From NCBI RefSeq assembly GCF_003236385.1, contig NZ_POUA01000001.1, positions 1 through 61,807 on the forward strand: 61,807 bases of DNA, read 5' to 3'. The stretch's first letter is position 1; each line of letters opens with the position of its first letter. Below the pieces are notes generated by a model. It saw only the letters and a list, made by a program, of their open reading frames with translations. It did not search any database and had not been told where the DNA came from. The position numbers and the translations under genes are program-made. This document shows, in pieces, positions 53,871 through 61,807 of this stretch. Origin of the DNA: Spongiactinospora gelatinilytica. GTDB taxonomy: Bacteria; Actinomycetota; Actinomycetes; Streptosporangiales; Streptosporangiaceae.

Positions 53871-56392
53871 CAAGCCCCCCGCAGATCCAGTGCGATGTCG
53901 AGCGCGGGGGCCGAGTGCGTGAGAGCCCCCACGGAAAGGTAATCGACGCCAGTCTCCGCCACATCGCGGGCCGATTCCAAGGTCAATCCGCCACTGGCCT
54001 CCAACCGTGCCCGATTTTTCACCAATGTCACGGCCGCCGCGGTGTCCTCGACGCTGAAGTTGTCGAGCAGGATCTCCTCGGCGCCTTCGGCGAGGACCGG
54101 TTCGATCTGGTCGATGCGGTCCACCTCCACCTCGATCGGCAGGTCCGGGTACGCCTCGCGCACCGCCCTGAACGCCTCGGCGACACCACCCGCGGCGACC
54201 ACGTGATTGTCCTTGATCAACGCCGCGGCCGACAAGGACATCCGATGATTGACTCCACCGCCGCAGCGTACGGCGTACTTCTCCAGCGCGCGGAGGCCGG
54301 GGAGGGTCTTGCGGCTGTCCCTGATGCGCGCGGCCGTACCCTCCACCGCGCGGACCCAGCGGGCGGTCATGGTGGCCACGCCGGACAGGTGGGTCAGGAT
54401 GTTGAGCGCGGTCCGCTCGGCGGTCAGCAGGTCGCGGGCCGGGCCGGTGACGGTCATCAGGACCTCGCCCCTGGACACCCGCTCGCCGTCCTTGACGTGC
54501 CGTTCGGCGGTCAGCCGCCCGCCGGACGCGTGCGCGAACAGCCCCTCGGCCACGGCCAGGCCGCTGACCACGCCGTCGGCGCGGGCCACCACGTCGGCGG
54601 CGGCCCGCTGACCGGCCGCGATGGTCGCCAGGCTGGTCACGTCGCCCACCTCGGACAGGTCTTCGGCCAGCGCGGTGTCGTACAGGGCGACCACGGCGGC
54701 CGGGTCCAGGCCCGCGCCGGCGAGATCGGCCTCGACGTGCTGCGGGAGCGTCGTGCGGGCGCGGTAGGTCATGATGATCCCCTCTTCGGACAGGGTGGCG
54801 TCCAGATGTCCCAGCCACCGGGTGTCGTCGCGGTCCGGATGGTCCTCGCGCCAGTGCGAGCCGCGGGTCTCCTCGCGCAGCGCGGCGGCGGCCACCAGCG
54901 CGGAGGCCACCGTCAGCAGGTTCGTCGCCTCCCAGGACTCCGTGCGCGGCTCGACCGCCACCGGGGTCCAGCGGGCGTCCCGCAGCGCGCGGGCCGCCTC
55001 GGCGAGGCTGTCGCGGCTGCGCAGAACGCTCGCCCCGCGGCTCATGTGGCCCTGCACCCGCGCTCGGGCCCTCGGGTCCACCAGGCCGGTCACGGTGCCC
55101 GCACGGGGCACAGGAGGCCCGGGACGGGGGCGCCGGGCGTGGACGTCGCCCGCGATGCGGTCGGCGAAGACCAGCCCTTCCAGCAGCGAGTTGGAGGCCA
55201 GCCGGTTGGCGCCGTGGACGCCGGTGCAGGCGACCTCGCCGCACGCGTACAGGCCGGGGACGCTGGTGCGCCCGTACAGGTCGGCGCGTACCCCGCCGCT
55301 GGCGTAGTGGGCGGCCGGGACGACCGGGACGAGCTGCGTCACCGGGTCGATGCCGTGCTCCAGGCAGACCGCGTGGATGGTCGGGAAGCGGGTGCGCCAC
55401 TTGTCGGCGCCGAAGTGCCTGCCGTCCAGGTGGACGTGGTCGGTGCCGGTCTCGCGCATCCGCCGCATGATCGCCTTGGCGACGACGTCGCGCGGCGCGA
55501 GGTCGGCGAGTTCATGGGCGTCCCGCATGAACCTTTCGCCGGTCTTGTCCACCAGGAACGCGCCCTCGCCCCTGACCGCCTCGGAGACCAGCGGCTGCTG
55601 GCCGGTCGCGTCCTCGCCCAGCCACAGCACGGTGGGATGGAACTGCACGAACTCCAGATCCCTGACCACGGCTCCGGCGCGCAGCGCGAGCGCCGCGCCG
55701 TCCCCGGTGGAGACGGCCGGGTTGGTGGTGGCCGCGTACACCTGGCCCATGCCGCCGGTGGCCAGAACCACCGCGTTCGCGCGTACCGCGCCGACGCCGT
55801 CCCGCGCGCCCTCGCCCATCACGTGCAGGGTGAGCCCGCAGGCATGACCGTCGGCGTCGGTGAGCAGGTCCAGGACGAGGGCGTGCTCGATGACGTCGAT
55901 CCGGGTGGCGGCGACGGCCTCGATCAGGGCCCGCTGCACCTCCGCGCCCGTCGCGTCGCCGCCCGCGTGCACGATGCGGTCGCGCCGGTGGCCGCCCTCC
56001 CTGGTGAGCTGCAACTCACCGCGCGCGTCACGGTCGAACCTTGCCCCGCGTTCCATCAGCCGCCGCAGCGCGCCCGGCCCCTCGGTCACCAGGGCCCGTA
56101 CGGCCGGCACGTCGCACAGGCCGACGCCGGCGGTGAGCGTGTCCGTCAGGTGCTCCCCGGGCGAGTCGCCCGGGTCGAGCACCGCGGCGATCCCGCCCTG
56201 CGCCCAGCGCGTCGAACCGGCCGCCAGGACGTCCTTGGTGACCACCATGACCGAGGCGGCCGGGTCCAGCTCCGCGTAGCGCAGAGCGACGCTCAGCCCC
56301 GCGACGCCCGAACCGACGACCACAAGGTCGGCGGAGACGGTCCATCCGGGGTCAGAGGCGGTCAGACGTGTCGGGATGGCTGGGGAGCTCAC
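53870..56392 (-). CDS. nadBC: NadB-NadC fusion: L-aspartate oxidase / quinolinate phosphoribosyltransferase
   Basis: An 840-residue single frame with two enzymes of NAD synthesis. Residues about 1-535 are NadB: FAD site ADLVVVGSGVAGLSVALRYA, TRWAQGGIAAVL, EFVQFHPTVLW and ACTGVHGANRLASNSLLEGL. After GHLDATLSEEGII the frame continues as NadC (about 552-840): LPQHVEADLAGAGLDPAAVV, RKTLPGLRALEKYAVRCGGG, HRMSLSAAALIKDNHV and EILLDNFSVED. NadA, the usual middle enzyme, is not in the window. GAGGGG lies before an internal ATG at the join, so a separate NadC could also be made. GTG 56392 has GAGGTGG upstream; GTG 56431 is an alternative start. Confidence 0.9.
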   Translation of the reverse strand: MSSPAIPTRLTASDPGWTVSADLVVVGSGVAGLSVALRYAELDPAASVMVVTKDVLAAGSTRWAQGGIAAVLDPGDSPGEHLTDTLTAGVGLCDVPAVRALVTEGPGALRRLMERGARFDRDARGELQLTREGGHRRDRIVHAGGDATGAEVQRALIEAVAATRIDVIEHALVLDLLTDADGHACGLTLHVMGEGARDGVGAVRANAVVLATGGMGQVYAATTNPAVSTGDGAALALRAGAVVRDLEFVQFHPTVLWLGEDATGQQPLVSEAVRGEGAFLVDKTGERFMRDAHELADLAPRDVVAKAIMRRMRETGTDHVHLDGRHFGADKWRTRFPTIHAVCLEHGIDPVTQLVPVVPAAHYASGGVRADLYGRTSVPGLYACGEVACTGVHGANRLASNSLLEGLVFADRIAGDVHARRPRPGPPVPRAGTVTGLVDPRARARVQGHMSRGASVLRSRDSLAEAARALRDARWTPVAVEPRTESWEATNLLTVASALVAAAALREETRGSHWREDHPDRDDTRWLGHLDATLSEEGIIMTYRARTTLPQHVEADLAGAGLDPAAVVALYDTALAEDLSEVGDVTSLATIAAGQRAAADVVARADGVVSGLAVAEGLFAHASGGRLTAERHVKDGERVSRGEVLMTVTGPARDLLTAERTALNILTHLSGVATMTARWVRAVEGTAARIRDSRKTLPGLRALEKYAVRCGGGVNHRMSLSAAALIKDNHVVAAGGVAEAFRAVREAYPDLPIEVEVDRIDQIEPVLAEGAEEILLDNFSVEDTAAAVTLVKNRARLEASGGLTLESARDVAETGVDYLSVGALTHSAPALDIALDLRGA

Positions 56393-56573
56393 AGGCCACC
56401 TCTTCTCGGCCCGGCTCCTGCTGCCGGACACATGTGGTGATTCAACCGCTTACACAGCAAATTTCGTCAGCATGACGATAACCGGGGGCCTGTGGTGATT
56501 CATTCCCGGGTGTGGGGTGCGTGCGGAAGGATCTTCCTTTGAGCCCCCGTGCCGCTCAGACATCGGAGGTATG

Positions 56574-57008
56574 TCAGGCGATGCCCATCGGGTGGGGCTC
56601 GTCGCCGCGCAGGGTGCCCAGGTCTCCGCCGGGGAGGGCGGCGGCCGGGTCGGTGTCCAGTTGGACGATGCGGTTGTCCCGATCGACATGGACGATCTTC
56701 GGCGCGAAGGCGCGCGCCTCGGCGTCCTCCATCTGGCCGTAGGCGATGATGATCACCAGGTCGCCCGGCTGGACCAGGCGGGCGGCGGCCCCGTTGATCC
56801 CGATGATCCCCGAGCCGCGCGGCCCGGTGATCGTGTACGTGACCAGCCTGGCGCCGTTGTCGATGTCGACGATGTGCACCTGCTCGCCGGGCAGCAGCCC
56901 GGCCGCGTCCATCAGATCCTCGTCGATGGTCACCGAACCCACGTAGTGCAGGTCGGCCTGGGTGACGATGGCCCTGTGGATCTTGGACGTGAGCATGGTC
57001 CTGAGCAT
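56574..57008 (-). CDS. panD: Aspartate 1-decarboxylase
   Basis: A 144-residue pyruvoyl enzyme that makes beta-alanine for pantothenate. [20 protein letters not shown] opens it. The self-cleavage site is the Gly24-Ser25 bond in HYVGSVTID, and [13 protein letters not shown] is the conserved C-terminal part of the core. About 15 residues longer than common at the C-terminus. GGTGGAG precedes ATG 57008. It lies 88 bp after panC. Confidence 0.95.
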   Translation of the reverse strand: MLRTMLTSKIHRAIVTQADLHYVGSVTIDEDLMDAAGLLPGEQVHIVDIDNGARLVTYTITGPRGSGIIGINGAAARLVQPGDLVIIIAYGQMEDAEARAFAPKIVHVDRDNRIVQLDTDPAAALPGGDLGTLRGDEPHPMGIA

Positions 57009-57096
57009 GCGCTGACTCCACCCTTCGCTCGGTCGCGCCGCCACGCCGGCGTGCGCGCCGGCCTACAGGCTACTTTCCTGCTCTGGCGGGCGCGCC

Positions 57097-57945
57097 TCAG
57101 GATGCCGTCAGGGTGATGTTGTCGATCAGCCGGGTCGTGCCGACCCGGGCCGCGACCGCGAGCACCGCCTCGCCCTGGTGGTCGCCGGGCACCTCGGTGA
57201 AGGTCAGCGGATCGACCAGGGTGAGGTAGTCGAGCTTGAGCGGGGGTTCGGCGTGGGCGGCGGCGTCCAGTACCTCGCCGGCCGCCCGCCTGATCTCGGC
57301 CGGGCCGCGCTGGGCGGCGCCCGCGCGCAGGGCGCGGGAGAGCGCGAGGGCGGTACGGCGGTCGGCCTCGGACAGATAGCGGTTGCGGCTGGACAGGGCC
57401 AGGCCGTCGGGCTCGCGCACGGTCTCGCCGCCGACGATCGCGATCGGCAGGTCCAGGTCGAGGACCATCCTGCGGATGATCGCCAGTTGCTGGGCGTCCT
57501 TGCGGCCGAACACCGCCACATCCGGGCGTACCAGGTTGAACAGCTTGTTCACCACGGTGAGCACGCCGTCGAAGTGGCCGGGGCGGAACGTCCCTTCGAC
57601 GATCGTGCCCATCGGCCCGGCGGAGACGGAGACCTGGCGGTGGGGACGGTACATCGCCTCGGGGGACGGGGCGAAGACGACGTTCACCCCCTCGGCGGCG
57701 CATGCGTCCAGGTCTGCCTGGAAGGTGCGGGGATAGCGGGAGAAATCCTCATCCGGGGAGAACTGGAGGGGGTTGACGAAAATGCTGACCACCACGTGCT
57801 CGGCGTACTGCCTGGCGAGCCTGATCAGCGACCGGTGCCCCTCGTGCAGCGCGCCCATGGTCGGCACCAGCGCCAGCCGTCCGCCGCCCAGCTCGCCGCG
57901 CGCGATGTCCAGCTCCGCGCGGTCGCGCGCGACGATCACGTCCAT
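57097..57945 (-). CDS. panC: Pantothenate synthetase
   Basis: A 282-residue enzyme joining pantoate and beta-alanine with ATP. LALVPTMGALHEGHRSLIRL carries the HIGH-like motif (HEGH at about 34-37), SIFVNPLQFSP follows, VAVFGRKDAQQLAIIRRMVL binds ATP and LALSSRNRYLS holds the KMSKS-like site. The start overlaps the upstream DUF2520 gene by 10 bases. Confidence 0.96.
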   Translation of the reverse strand: MDVIVARDRAELDIARGELGGGRLALVPTMGALHEGHRSLIRLARQYAEHVVVSIFVNPLQFSPDEDFSRYPRTFQADLDACAAEGVNVVFAPSPEAMYRPHRQVSVSAGPMGTIVEGTFRPGHFDGVLTVVNKLFNLVRPDVAVFGRKDAQQLAIIRRMVLDLDLPIAIVGGETVREPDGLALSSRNRYLSEADRRTALALSRALRAGAAQRGPAEIRRAAGEVLDAAAHAEPPLKLDYLTLVDPLTFTEVPGDHQGEAVLAVAARVGTTRLIDNITLTAS

Positions 57946-58826
57946 ATGTTGCCTCCCAGCGCGTCCAGCAGGCGCTCGGCCGCCTCCGGTTTGAGCAGCC
58001 CCGCCGCGAGCGCCCGGTCGGCGGTCAGCCGGGCCAGCGCGATGTAGGCGTCGGCCGCCTCGGGGGCGGCCAGGATCAGCGCGTCCACGTGCTTGCGTAC
58101 CGTGCCCGCGTCGCCGCGCACCACCGGGCCGGTGAGGCCCGCGATGCCGAGCCGCAGGACGTTGTCCAGGGCCGCGCCGAGCAGCGGGCCGAGCATCCGG
58201 CCCGGGTGCTCCACGCCGATCCGGCCGAGCAGCTCCTGCGACTCGGCGATCAGCGTGACCATGTGGTTGGCCGCCCCGGCGAGCGCCGCGTGGTAGAGCG
58301 CGCGGTCCGCGTCGTCGATCCAGACCGGCTCGCCGCTCATCTCGATGACCAGCGCCTCGGCCACCGGGCGCAGCGTGGGCGGCGCGGTGACGCCGAACGA
58401 GCAGCCGACCAGGCGGCGCAGGTCGTCGTCCCGGCCGGTGAAGGTCATCACCGGGTGCAGCGCCAGTGGGAGCGCGCCGGCCTGCGCGGCGGGCTCCAGC
58501 ACGCTGAGGCCGTAGGCGCCGCTGGTGTGCGCGAGCAGCTTGCCGTGCAGATCGGCGCCGGTCGCCGCGAGCCCGGACACCAGGCCGGGCAGAACGTCGT
58601 CCGGTACGGTCAGCAGCACCAGCTCGGAGGCGCGTACGACCTCGTCCGGAGTGACGGGCGAGACGCCCAGCCGCTCCGCGGCCCTGCGCTGTGAGGCGTC
58701 GGAGACCCCGCTCGCCGCCACCACGCGATGGCCGGCCGTCACCAAGGCTGCACCGAGCACCGAACCGACCCGTCCGGCGCCGAGAATCCCGACGGCCAGC
58801 CGTGCCGGACGATCCCCTGCGTCCAT
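57936..58826 (-). CDS. Rossmann-fold DUF2520 protein (ketopantoate-reductase/ProC-like)
   Basis: A 296-residue NAD(P)-binding protein. LAVGILGAGRVGSVLGAALV is the dinucleotide site, LLTVPDDVLPGLVSGLA and AHTSGAYGLSVLEPAAQAGA follow, and the DUF2520 C-terminal helical domain begins about residue 160 (YHAALAGAANHMVTLIAESQ). Placed directly before panC, it may serve as the ketopantoate reductase that otherwise is missing from this row; this is context inference, not shown. GGGACGGGACG precedes ATG 58826. Confidence 0.85.
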   Translation of the reverse strand: MDAGDRPARLAVGILGAGRVGSVLGAALVTAGHRVVAASGVSDASQRRAAERLGVSPVTPDEVVRASELVLLTVPDDVLPGLVSGLAATGADLHGKLLAHTSGAYGLSVLEPAAQAGALPLALHPVMTFTGRDDDLRRLVGCSFGVTAPPTLRPVAEALVIEMSGEPVWIDDADRALYHAALAGAANHMVTLIAESQELLGRIGVEHPGRMLGPLLGAALDNVLRLGIAGLTGPVVRGDAGTVRKHVDALILAAPEAADAYIALARLTADRALAAGLLKPEAAERLLDALGGNIWT

Positions 58827-58936
58827 TTCGTCCCGTCCCGTTGAGAATGCCGGACGCCTACGAGTCCGGACGCCTGCTCCGCTGCCCCAGGTCCAGGGTA
58901 ACGAAAGGAACGGGGTGGACTTCGATCGGCACACGA

Positions 58937-58975
58937 CTCAGGTTTTTACCGAAACCTGAGATACCGATAAATCGG
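58937..58975. promoter_or_regulatory. Inverted repeats upstream of the DUF2520-panC operon
   Basis: CTCAGGTTT (58937-58945) and AAACCTGAG (58952-58960) form a perfect 9-bp inverted repeat, followed by CCGAT-AA-ATCGG (58964-58975). They lie 110-150 bp before the DUF2520 start and could be an operator or a terminator-like structure. Confidence 0.45.
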
Positions 58976-59129
58976 AAAGGGAAGGCGAAGTGGGACAAAG
59001 CCCTTGAGTTGGGCGCCCCAGAGATGAGGAGGAGGGTCACCGATCGACTCATCGAAGCGACGGGCGCCGAGCCCCGCGAAGGGGCCCGGCGCTCGCCTAT
59101 GAGCCCATCTGGAGAACGGACTCCTGAAG

Positions 59130-60790
59130 TTCTGGGTCGCATGGTTGCGATCCATGTGGACGGGACCACCGGCGCGGGGTCCCGTGTACCGGGGGCATGG
59201 CCTGACGGCCCCGTGGATGGAGATCATCGGCCCACTGCCCCGGCCGGGCCGGACCGCGCATGACGACGGTCCCTGTGTTGTAGTGGACCGTCCATGTCGG
59301 CGATCCGCGTTGTACCGAAGCAACCGGCCCCGGGACAGCGGCCCTTGCCGGGCCTGAACTTCCCGGACGACAGCCGGTGCGCACCGGACCACCCGCGACG
59401 AACGGCCCGCGTTGAGCCGGACCGTCCAGCGGTGATCCACCGTGCCCCAGGCCGCCGGGTGACGACGGCCCAGGTAGTGCCGGGACCGCCCGTAACGACG
59501 GCCCGCGTGGTAAGCCGGACCACCTCAGTGGTGATCCCCCCTCGCCCGCAAGCCACTTGATCGGCGGCCGGTGAGCGAGAGAAACAGCAGGTTATGAGCG
59601 ACAGACCGCCTTCGGCGACGGTCCGCGTTGACTCGAACCATCCCAGCGGCGATCCGCCGCACCCCCAGGCCGCCGGCAACGACGACCCGGGCACTACCGG
59701 ACCACCCGAACGGCGATCCGCCGCACCCCAGGCCACCGATAACGACAGCCCAGGTAAGACCGGAACCACCCCGGGCAGCGGCCCATACCGGGCCGAACCA
59801 CCCGAACGGCGATTCGCCTTACTCCCGGGCCGCCCATCATGACGACCCAGGTGACACCGGGCCACCTTGAGCAGTGGCCCACGAGTACGAGCCGCCCAAC
59901 CAGCGGCCCGTACCCACGAACCGCCGGTGAGGGCGGTCCGCCTTCTACCGGACCCGCCGGTGACGGCGACCCCAGGTAGCACCAGAACCACCGTGGGTAG
60001 CGGCCTGTGCCAGCCGAACCACCCGAACGGCGATCCGCTTGACTCCCGGGCCGCCGGCAACGACGGCCCAGGTAGCACCAGACCACTCCGGGTAACGGCC
60101 CGTGCCGGGCCGAACCACCCCGGAACAGTGATCCGCTTTGCACCGGACCGCCCGCGCGGACGGTCGGTGTGGCACGTGATCGCTCGGCACGCGATCCGTT
60201 GGTACGGCCACCTCGACGGCGGCCGGCAGGCCCATGACCACGACACGGTGACCCGTGTGCGCGAACCACCGGCACGATGTCCCGTGGCTCGGGATCATCA
60301 GCAGGACGATCCGCGGACTCGGGCCACGCGTATGGCGGTCCATGGGCGCCGGACCACCGGCTTGGTGGACCGTGGGCACGGATCGCGCGTGCGGCGATCC
60401 GCAGTGCCCGGCCGGCCACATGTGTGGCGACCGGTCGATCTGGACCTCCCGCCACATGTGTGGCGGCTGGTGATCTTGGACCGCCGTCAGGCGTCCCGCG
60501 ATGGGGACCCGCCGTCGATGGCGGTCCGTGAACCGGACCCGTTCACGTGCGTACTTCTACGAACTTCGCACGAACGGGTCGTGATACGGGCCGGTCGACC
60601 GGCGCCGCCCGTGGTCGGGCCGGCTCCGGCGAGGCGACCCGTGGTCCGGGCCCCCCTTTTAGGAGGCGGGTTGGTGCGCCCTGCCGTACAGGTCAGGACG
60701 CGAGGGCACTCGCGAGACGGCGAGTCCGTATCGGATCCGCGGCGTAAGCGCGGATCTCACCGACCCGCATGGGATGCGGGTCCTTGACGA
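59130..60790. repeat. Tandem array of ~32-bp degenerate hairpin units
   Basis: About 40 units of roughly 28-35 bp follow one another. A unit starts near GGACCACC or GAACCACC, returns about 20 bases later with CGGCGATCC, ACGGTCC or GACGGCCC, and often ends CGCGTTG..CC. Five copies of a 63-64-bp double unit (59419, 59635, 59699, 59795, 60016) are close enough to align by eye, and 59635, 59699 and 59795 are spaced by 64 and 96 bp, multiples of 32. Many units pair with themselves: GGACCG/CGGTCC, GGGCC/GGCCC, GGATC/GATCC, GATCGC/GCGATC. From 60710 on the hairpins grow longer (GATCCGCG/CGCGGATC, ACCCGCAT/ATGCGGGT). The period is not a multiple of 3 and no frame looks like a protein. Confidence 0.75.
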
Positions 60791-60896
60791 GGGGCCCGAG
60801 ACGAGGCTGGGCCCGCTGAGCACCCCGGCACGAAGTGCGAGGCGCGAGCGACCGGCCATCCGCCGACTGACCAGCCGCCTCGGTCACCGGGACCGG

Positions 60897-61154
60897 TCAG
60901 TTGTTGACCTTGGCCCCGTTGACGCACTTGCCCTGGGTGGGGTTGAGCACCGGAACCGCGATGACGTTGACCTGGTTGCCGCAGACGTTGATCGGCGCGG
61001 TGATCGGCACCTTCAGCTGGTTGCCGCCGAGGATGGACCCGTTGCCGCTGGTGCGGTCGCCGTTGTCGATGGTCGCGTGGGCGGGCGAAGCCATGAACAC
61101 CACACCCGCGATGCCAGCGGCGATACCCGCCTGCATGAGGACTTTCTTGAGCAC
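60897..61154 (-). CDS. Short chaplin
   Basis: An 85-residue secreted protein with signal peptide (VLMQAGIAAGIAGVVFMASP then AHA cleavage near residue 28) and one chaplin domain: GNGSILGGNQLKVPITAPIN, VCGNQVNVIAVPVLNP and GKCVNG, with the two conserved cysteines. Chaplins coat aerial hyphae and spores with amyloid-like films in streptomycetes and relatives. AAGGGGAG precedes GTG 61154. It has no sorting signal, so it belongs to the short class. Confidence 0.9.
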   Translation of the reverse strand: MLKKVLMQAGIAAGIAGVVFMASPAHATIDNGDRTSGNGSILGGNQLKVPITAPINVCGNQVNVIAVPVLNPTQGKCVNGAKVNN

Positions 61155-61357
61155 TCTGGCTCCCCTTTGTCTAGATGCGTTCTTCTCCGTCTCGCGTGGC
61201 GCCTTCGCCAGACGGGCCAGTCGATGCCGGGCGGCCGGACCGCGCCCGATGGGGGACCGGGCCGGGACGGCTTTCGCCTCTCGACTGCAGAGCAAGGTTA
61301 GCGCAAAGCGACGACAGCGGGTAGCAAACGCGTCACTCAGCGTGTCACGTTAGTGCC
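61155..61357. promoter_or_regulatory. Divergent region between chaplin and methyltransferase genes
   Basis: 203 bp between two divergent genes. Nothing beyond the expected promoters is seen, apart from the chaplin ribosome site. Confidence 0.4.
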
Positions 61358-61807
61358 ATGATCTCCCAGCGAGCGCATGAATACCCCGCCACCGACGGGG
61401 ATATAACGTCAGCAGACGTGTGGACCACCTGGCGAGCCGCGATGGAGCGGGCGCTCTACGGCAGGGATGGTTTCTACCTGCGCGAGCGCCCTTCCCGGCA
61501 TTTCCGTACATCGGTGAGCGCCTCTCCGGCCTTCGCCGAGGCCGTCGTGCGCATTCTGACCGACCTGGACGTACGGCTGGGCCACCCGCCCCGCCTTGAC
61601 CTGGTCGACATCGGCGCCGGCGAGGGCACCCTGGTCGCCCAGATCCTCACACTGGTACACGAACCGCCGCACCACGAACTGACCTCCCGCCTGCGGCTGA
61701 CCGGCGTGGACCTGGCCCCCCGTCCCCCCGGCCTGCCCGCCGAGATCGCCTGGCGCGGCTCCTGCCCCGAGACCGTGACCGGCCTGATCATCTGCAACGA
61801 ATGGCTC
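61358..61807 (+). CDS. SAM-dependent methyltransferase, MidA-like, 3' end outside window
   Basis: The first 150 residues are visible from ATG 61358. WTTWRAAMERALYGRDGFYL and SRHFRTSVSASPAFAEAVVR match the N-terminus of the MidA/NDUFAF7-like family (COG1565). LDLVDIGAGEGTLVAQIL is the SAM-binding motif I and LRLTGVDLAPRP motif II; GLIICNEWL follows at the window edge. The family methylates an arginine of a complex I subunit in mitochondria; bacterial targets are not known. Confidence 0.8.
   Translation, partial: MISQRAHEYPATDGDITSADVWTTWRAAMERALYGRDGFYLRERPSRHFRTSVSASPAFAEAVVRILTDLDVRLGHPPRLDLVDIGAGEGTLVAQILTLVHEPPHHELTSRLRLTGVDLAPRPPGLPAEIAWRGSCPETVTGLIICNEWL

Noticed and set aside
53915-56440. 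841-codon plus-strand frame opposite nadB-nadC
   Set aside because: Antisense shadow; the minus strand carries full NadB and NadC motifs.
58937-58960. Riboswitch or T-box before the panC operon
   Set aside because: Only a simple 9-bp inverted repeat is present, without any recognised conserved core.
59224-60246. Long minus-strand reading frame through the hairpin array (340 codons)
   Set aside because: Arg/Gly/Ser/Trp-rich text with no domain, repeat period not a multiple of three, and equally long frames on the other strand (59867-60787). Taken as chance frames in GC-rich repeats.
59130-60790. CRISPR array
   Set aside because: Units have no constant repeat separated by unique spacers; both halves vary, and no cas gene is near.

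Overview
The window is high-GC actinomycete DNA. Starts are often GTG, genes overlap as ATGA, GTGA or TGATG, and the marker genes lsr2, clpC, an RDD pair, a c-di-AMP riboswitch in front of an NlpC/P60 hydrolase and a chaplin are present. Together they point to a filamentous, spore-forming actinobacterium. I infer Streptosporangiales or close relatives from gene content only. No rRNA, tRNA, intact insertion sequence, prophage or CRISPR array was recognised.

Layout. 1-2940: redox enzymes (F420-type oxidoreductase, quinone reductase-like MDR, SDR) and a DUF3140 protein. 2951-15092: a surface-glycan cluster. It has GmhB and a glycosyltransferase on the minus strand, diverging from a tightly coupled plus-strand operon of carbamoyltransferase, GT2, GT9, GT4, GmhA, HldE, SDR, GT9 and two NAD-dependent epimerases. 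Together these can make a nucleotide-activated heptose and transfer it, probably O-carbamoylated, to a cell-surface glycan. 15070-19792: zinc alcohol dehydrogenase and phosphoketolase, divergent from acetate kinase (the phosphoketolase shunt to acetate and ATP). 19882-21909: a PAS/GAF/SpoIIE-type phosphatase.

21910-25993 is a decayed accessory stretch. It holds hairpin repeats, two copies of an ~87-bp direct repeat, an Lsr2-like fragment, a vapBC module with a doubly frameshifted toxin, a secreted hypothetical protein, a frameshifted zinc-ribbon regulator fragment, a membrane protein and two further gene remnants. 25994-28719: membrane-anchored hydrolase, ArsR-like regulator with repeated TTTGCAAA-type operators, and an F420 reductase-like enzyme. 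28766-35764: an IclR-controlled operon of aminotransferase, PotA-like ATPase, PotD-like lipoprotein, a fused double permease and an AstE/AspA-type deacylase; probably uptake and breakdown of an N-acylated amine or amino acid. 35765-41889: small genes, the LysR/aminotransferase IV/RidA set, two abutting gene fragments, and an EboE-like protein.

42254-58826 is conserved housekeeping: clpC, lsr2, two RDD membrane proteins (one with a 220-residue Q/G/Y-rich arm), argA, the riboswitch-controlled NlpC/P60 hydrolase, two regulators, then lysS, coaX, a fused nadB-nadC, panD, panC and a DUF2520 protein (NAD and coenzyme A synthesis).

58827-60896 has no convincing gene. Most of it (about 59130-60790) is a tandem array of degenerate ~32-bp units, many able to form a short hairpin whose stem bases change in a compensating way from unit to unit. 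This is the most unusual object in the window. A short chaplin gene and the start of a MidA-like methyltransferase close the window.
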